Below, in pieces: positions 6,237 to 7,566 of a DNA stretch of 7,566 nucleotides (positions are counted from its first letter, which is position 1; each line of letters begins with the position of its first letter). The position numbers were made by a program, and so were the translations under genes. The stretch is from Candidatus Omnitrophota bacterium (GTDB lineage: Bacteria; Omnitrophota; Gorgyraeia; S143-82), in NCBI GenBank assembly GCA_027065215.1, contig JAMOOT010000263.1, positions 1 to 7,566 of the forward strand, given 5' to 3'. Below the pieces are notes generated by a model that worked only from the letters and a program-made list of their open reading frames with translations, was not told the DNA's origin and made no database searches.

Positions 6237-7439
6237 ATGGCTAAAGAAAAGTTCGTAAGAACCAAGCCACACGTAAACATTGGGACTATTGGACACGTTG
6301 ACCATGGTAAAACCACATTGACTTCGGCAATTACAAAAGTCCTTGCACAGAGAGGAATGGCAGAGGCAAAAGATTATAACCAGATAGATAATGCACCAGA
6401 GGAAAGGCAAAGAGGTGTTACGATTAATATTGCCCACGTTGAGTATCAGACTGATAGACGCCACTATGCCCACATTGACTGTCCAGGGCACGCTGACTAT
6501 ATCAAGAACATGATCACAGGCGCTGCTCAGATGGATGGTTCTATTTTGGTGGTAGCGGCTACTGATGGTCCTATGCCTCAGACTCGTGAGCATATCCTGT
6601 TGGCAAGACAGGTTAATGTTCCAGCCATTGTGGTATTTATGAATAAAGTTGATCAGGTTGATGATCCTGAGCTATTGGATTTGGTTGAAATGGAGATAAG
6701 AGAGTTATTGAGTAAGTATGAATACAATGGAGATGAGGTTCCGATTATTCGCGGAAGTGCGTTAAAGGCAATGGAATGTGGGTGTGGGAAGGATGATTGC
6801 CCAAATTGTAAACCAATAGTTGAATTAATGCAGGCAGTTGATGAGTATATTCCTGACCCAGTAAGAGAGATAGATAAGCCATTTCTTATGGCAGTTGAAG
6901 ACGTCTTTTCTATCTCCGGACGAGGTACAGTTGCCACTGGTAGAATAGAAAGGGGCAAGGTCAAGGTCGGAGATGAAGTTGAAGTAGTTGGGTTCAATAA
7001 CAAAATTGGCAAGACGGTTGTTACTGGTATAGAAATGTTCCGGAAGATACTTGACGAAGGTCAGGCCGGTGATAATGTTGGTTTGCTTCTGCGAGGTGTT
7101 GAAAAGAAGGATTTGAAGAGGGGTATGGTTTTAGCCGCTCCAGGGAGTATTACTCCCCATACTAAATTTAAGGCTCAGGTTTATGTCTTGAGCAAGGAGG
7201 AAGGAGGTAGGCATAAACCCTTCTTTACTGGATATAGACCTCAGTTTTACTTCCGTACTACAGATGTTACTGGGACTATTAAACTCCCGGATGGAGTGGA
7301 AATGGTTATGCCAGGTGATAATGTGACCTTTGAAGTAGAATTGATTGCTCCAGTAGCATTGGAGAAGGAGCTGAGGTTTGCTATCCGTGAGGGAGGTAAG
7401 ACTATTGGAAAAGGTGTTGTAACTGAGATAATGGAGTAA
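6237..7439 (+). CDS. tuf: Elongation factor Tu
   Basis: EF-Tu is the GTPase that carries aminoacyl-tRNA to the ribosomal A site. It has 400 residues (E. coli 394). The G domain shows GHVDHGKT (19-26), switch I with Thr62 in the RGVTIN segment, DCPGH (81-85) with the catalytic His85, NKVD (136-139) and the G5 motif GSALKA (173-178). Domain 2 begins near 210 and carries VEDVFSISGRGTVATGR (220-236). Domain 3 has PHTKF (307-311), GGRHKPFF (323-330) and GYRPQFYFRTTDVTG (332-346). Directly after G5 there is a cysteine-rich segment with Cys181, 183, 188 and 191 (C-x-C-x4-C-x2-C). The region is about five residues longer than in E. coli and resembles a small metal-binding knuckle. The frame and the conserved flanks are intact, so this is not a frameshift. 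The gene lies 21 bases after fusA and 33 bases before rpsJ, and may have its own promoter within fusA. Confidence 0.99.
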   Translation: MAKEKFVRTKPHVNIGTIGHVDHGKTTLTSAITKVLAQRGMAEAKDYNQIDNAPEERQRGVTINIAHVEYQTDRRHYAHIDCPGHADYIKNMITGAAQMDGSILVVAATDGPMPQTREHILLARQVNVPAIVVFMNKVDQVDDPELLDLVEMEIRELLSKYEYNGDEVPIIRGSALKAMECGCGKDDCPNCKPIVELMQAVDEYIPDPVREIDKPFLMAVEDVFSISGRGTVATGRIERGKVKVGDEVEVVGFNNKIGKTVVTGIEMFRKILDEGQAGDNVGLLLRGVEKKDLKRGMVLAAPGSITPHTKFKAQVYVLSKEEGGRHKPFFTGYRPQFYFRTTDVTGTIKLPDGVEMVMPGDNVTFEVELIAPVALEKELRFAIREGGKTIGKGVVTEIME

Positions 7440-7452
7440 TCGCTTTGTTAAG

Positions 7453-7457
7453 AAAGG
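7453..7457 (+). promoter_or_regulatory. Weak, distant ribosome binding site candidate of rpsJ
   Basis: AAAGG is the only recognisable anti-Shine-Dalgarno match ahead of rpsJ. It ends 15 bases before the ATG, farther than at the other four starts in the window (4-10 bases), so the call is tentative. Confidence 0.4.
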
Positions 7458-7472
7458 TAGTTGTTCTTTATC

Positions 7473-7566
7473 ATGGCTGAACAAAGAATACGAATAAAAC
7501 TTAAGTCCTATGAGCATCGAATACTCGATCGCTCAGTAAAGGAGATAGTGGCATCCGCTCAACGCA
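7473..7566 (+). CDS. rpsJ: 30S ribosomal protein S10 (3' truncated)
   Basis: Only the first 31 residues are present before the window ends; the family is usually about 100-105 residues. The N-terminus (MAEQRIRIKLKSYEHRILD) matches S10, including the QRIRI-L strand and the H-x-x-x-D pattern of the first helix (His15, Asp19), followed by EIV. S10 belongs to the 30S head and, as NusE, also takes part in NusB/NusG-linked antitermination in well-studied bacteria. It is the usual first gene of the S10 ribosomal protein cluster, so rplC, rplD and others probably follow outside the window. The ATG at 7473 fits the family N-terminus. An in-frame TTG at 7461 would add four residues and follows an in-frame TAG at 7458, but only three bases separate it from AAAGG. 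No terminator separates it from tuf. Confidence 0.95.
   Translation, partial: MAEQRIRIKLKSYEHRILDRSVKEIVASAQR

Noticed and set aside
6210..6593. Minus-strand open frame of 127 codons over the start of tuf; similar antisense frames at 2657-2974, 2992-3237, 3525-3902, 6653-7012 and 7131-7517.
   Set aside because: All are antisense to conserved genes, show no recognisable protein features, and follow from the codon composition of the real genes.
6777..6809. The cysteine-rich stretch of EF-Tu as a frameshift or assembly error.
   Set aside because: The frame is continuous, both flanks are conserved EF-Tu, and the location coincides with a known insertion site in the family.
7440..7472. A terminator between tuf and rpsJ.
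   Set aside because: There is no GC-rich hairpin followed by a T run in this 33-base gap; only short AU-rich pairings are possible.

Overview
This window is ordinary, highly conserved bacterial housekeeping DNA. It is a fully collinear, single-strand run of transcription and translation genes: the 3' four-fifths of rpoC (RNA polymerase beta'), rpsL (ribosomal protein S12), rpsG (S7), fusA (EF-G), tuf (EF-Tu), and the first 31 codons of rpsJ (S10), which is cut by the right edge. This is the 'str' cluster, joined upstream to the RNA polymerase genes and downstream to the start of the S10 ribosomal protein cluster. Intergenic gaps are 12 to 33 bases, and no stretch without a gene is longer than that. 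I see no mobile element, CRISPR array, RNA gene, terminator or exotic system.

Layout: 2-3232 rpoC (5' truncated), 3258-3632 rpsL, 3648-4115 rpsG, 4128-6215 fusA, 6237-7439 tuf, 7473-7566 rpsJ (3' truncated). All are on the + strand. rpsL, rpsG, fusA and tuf have clear Shine-Dalgarno sites; rpsJ has only a weak, distant one. At the rpsL/rpsG and rpsG/fusA junctions the stop codon overlaps the next ribosome binding site, which suggests coupled translation. Two sigma70-like internal promoter candidates lie inside coding sequence: one near the end of fusA that would serve tuf and downstream genes, and a weaker one near the end of rpoC that would serve the str genes.

Organism: clearly a bacterium, with AT-rich third positions and a base composition judged by eye to be low-to-mid 40s percent GC (not computed). 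The beta' subunit carries a trigger-loop insertion of the type found in most Gram-negative lineages. rpoC runs directly into rpsL, whereas E. coli keeps rpoBC and the str operon apart. EF-Tu carries a four-cysteine insertion just after its G5 motif. Together these argue against a close relative of E. coli. A deep Gram-negative lineage such as a planctomycete of the anammox type is a weak impression only; I cannot assign a phylum without a tree.

How the genes work together: beta' makes the transcripts, S12 and S7 build the decoding centre and head of the 30S subunit, EF-Tu delivers aminoacyl-tRNA, and EF-G drives translocation. S10 is a 30S head protein that also links the ribosome to NusG/NusE-type antitermination. 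The most distinctive items are the cysteine insertion in EF-Tu, the internal tuf promoter candidate, and the loss of the long S12-S7 spacer that carries S7 autoregulation in E. coli.
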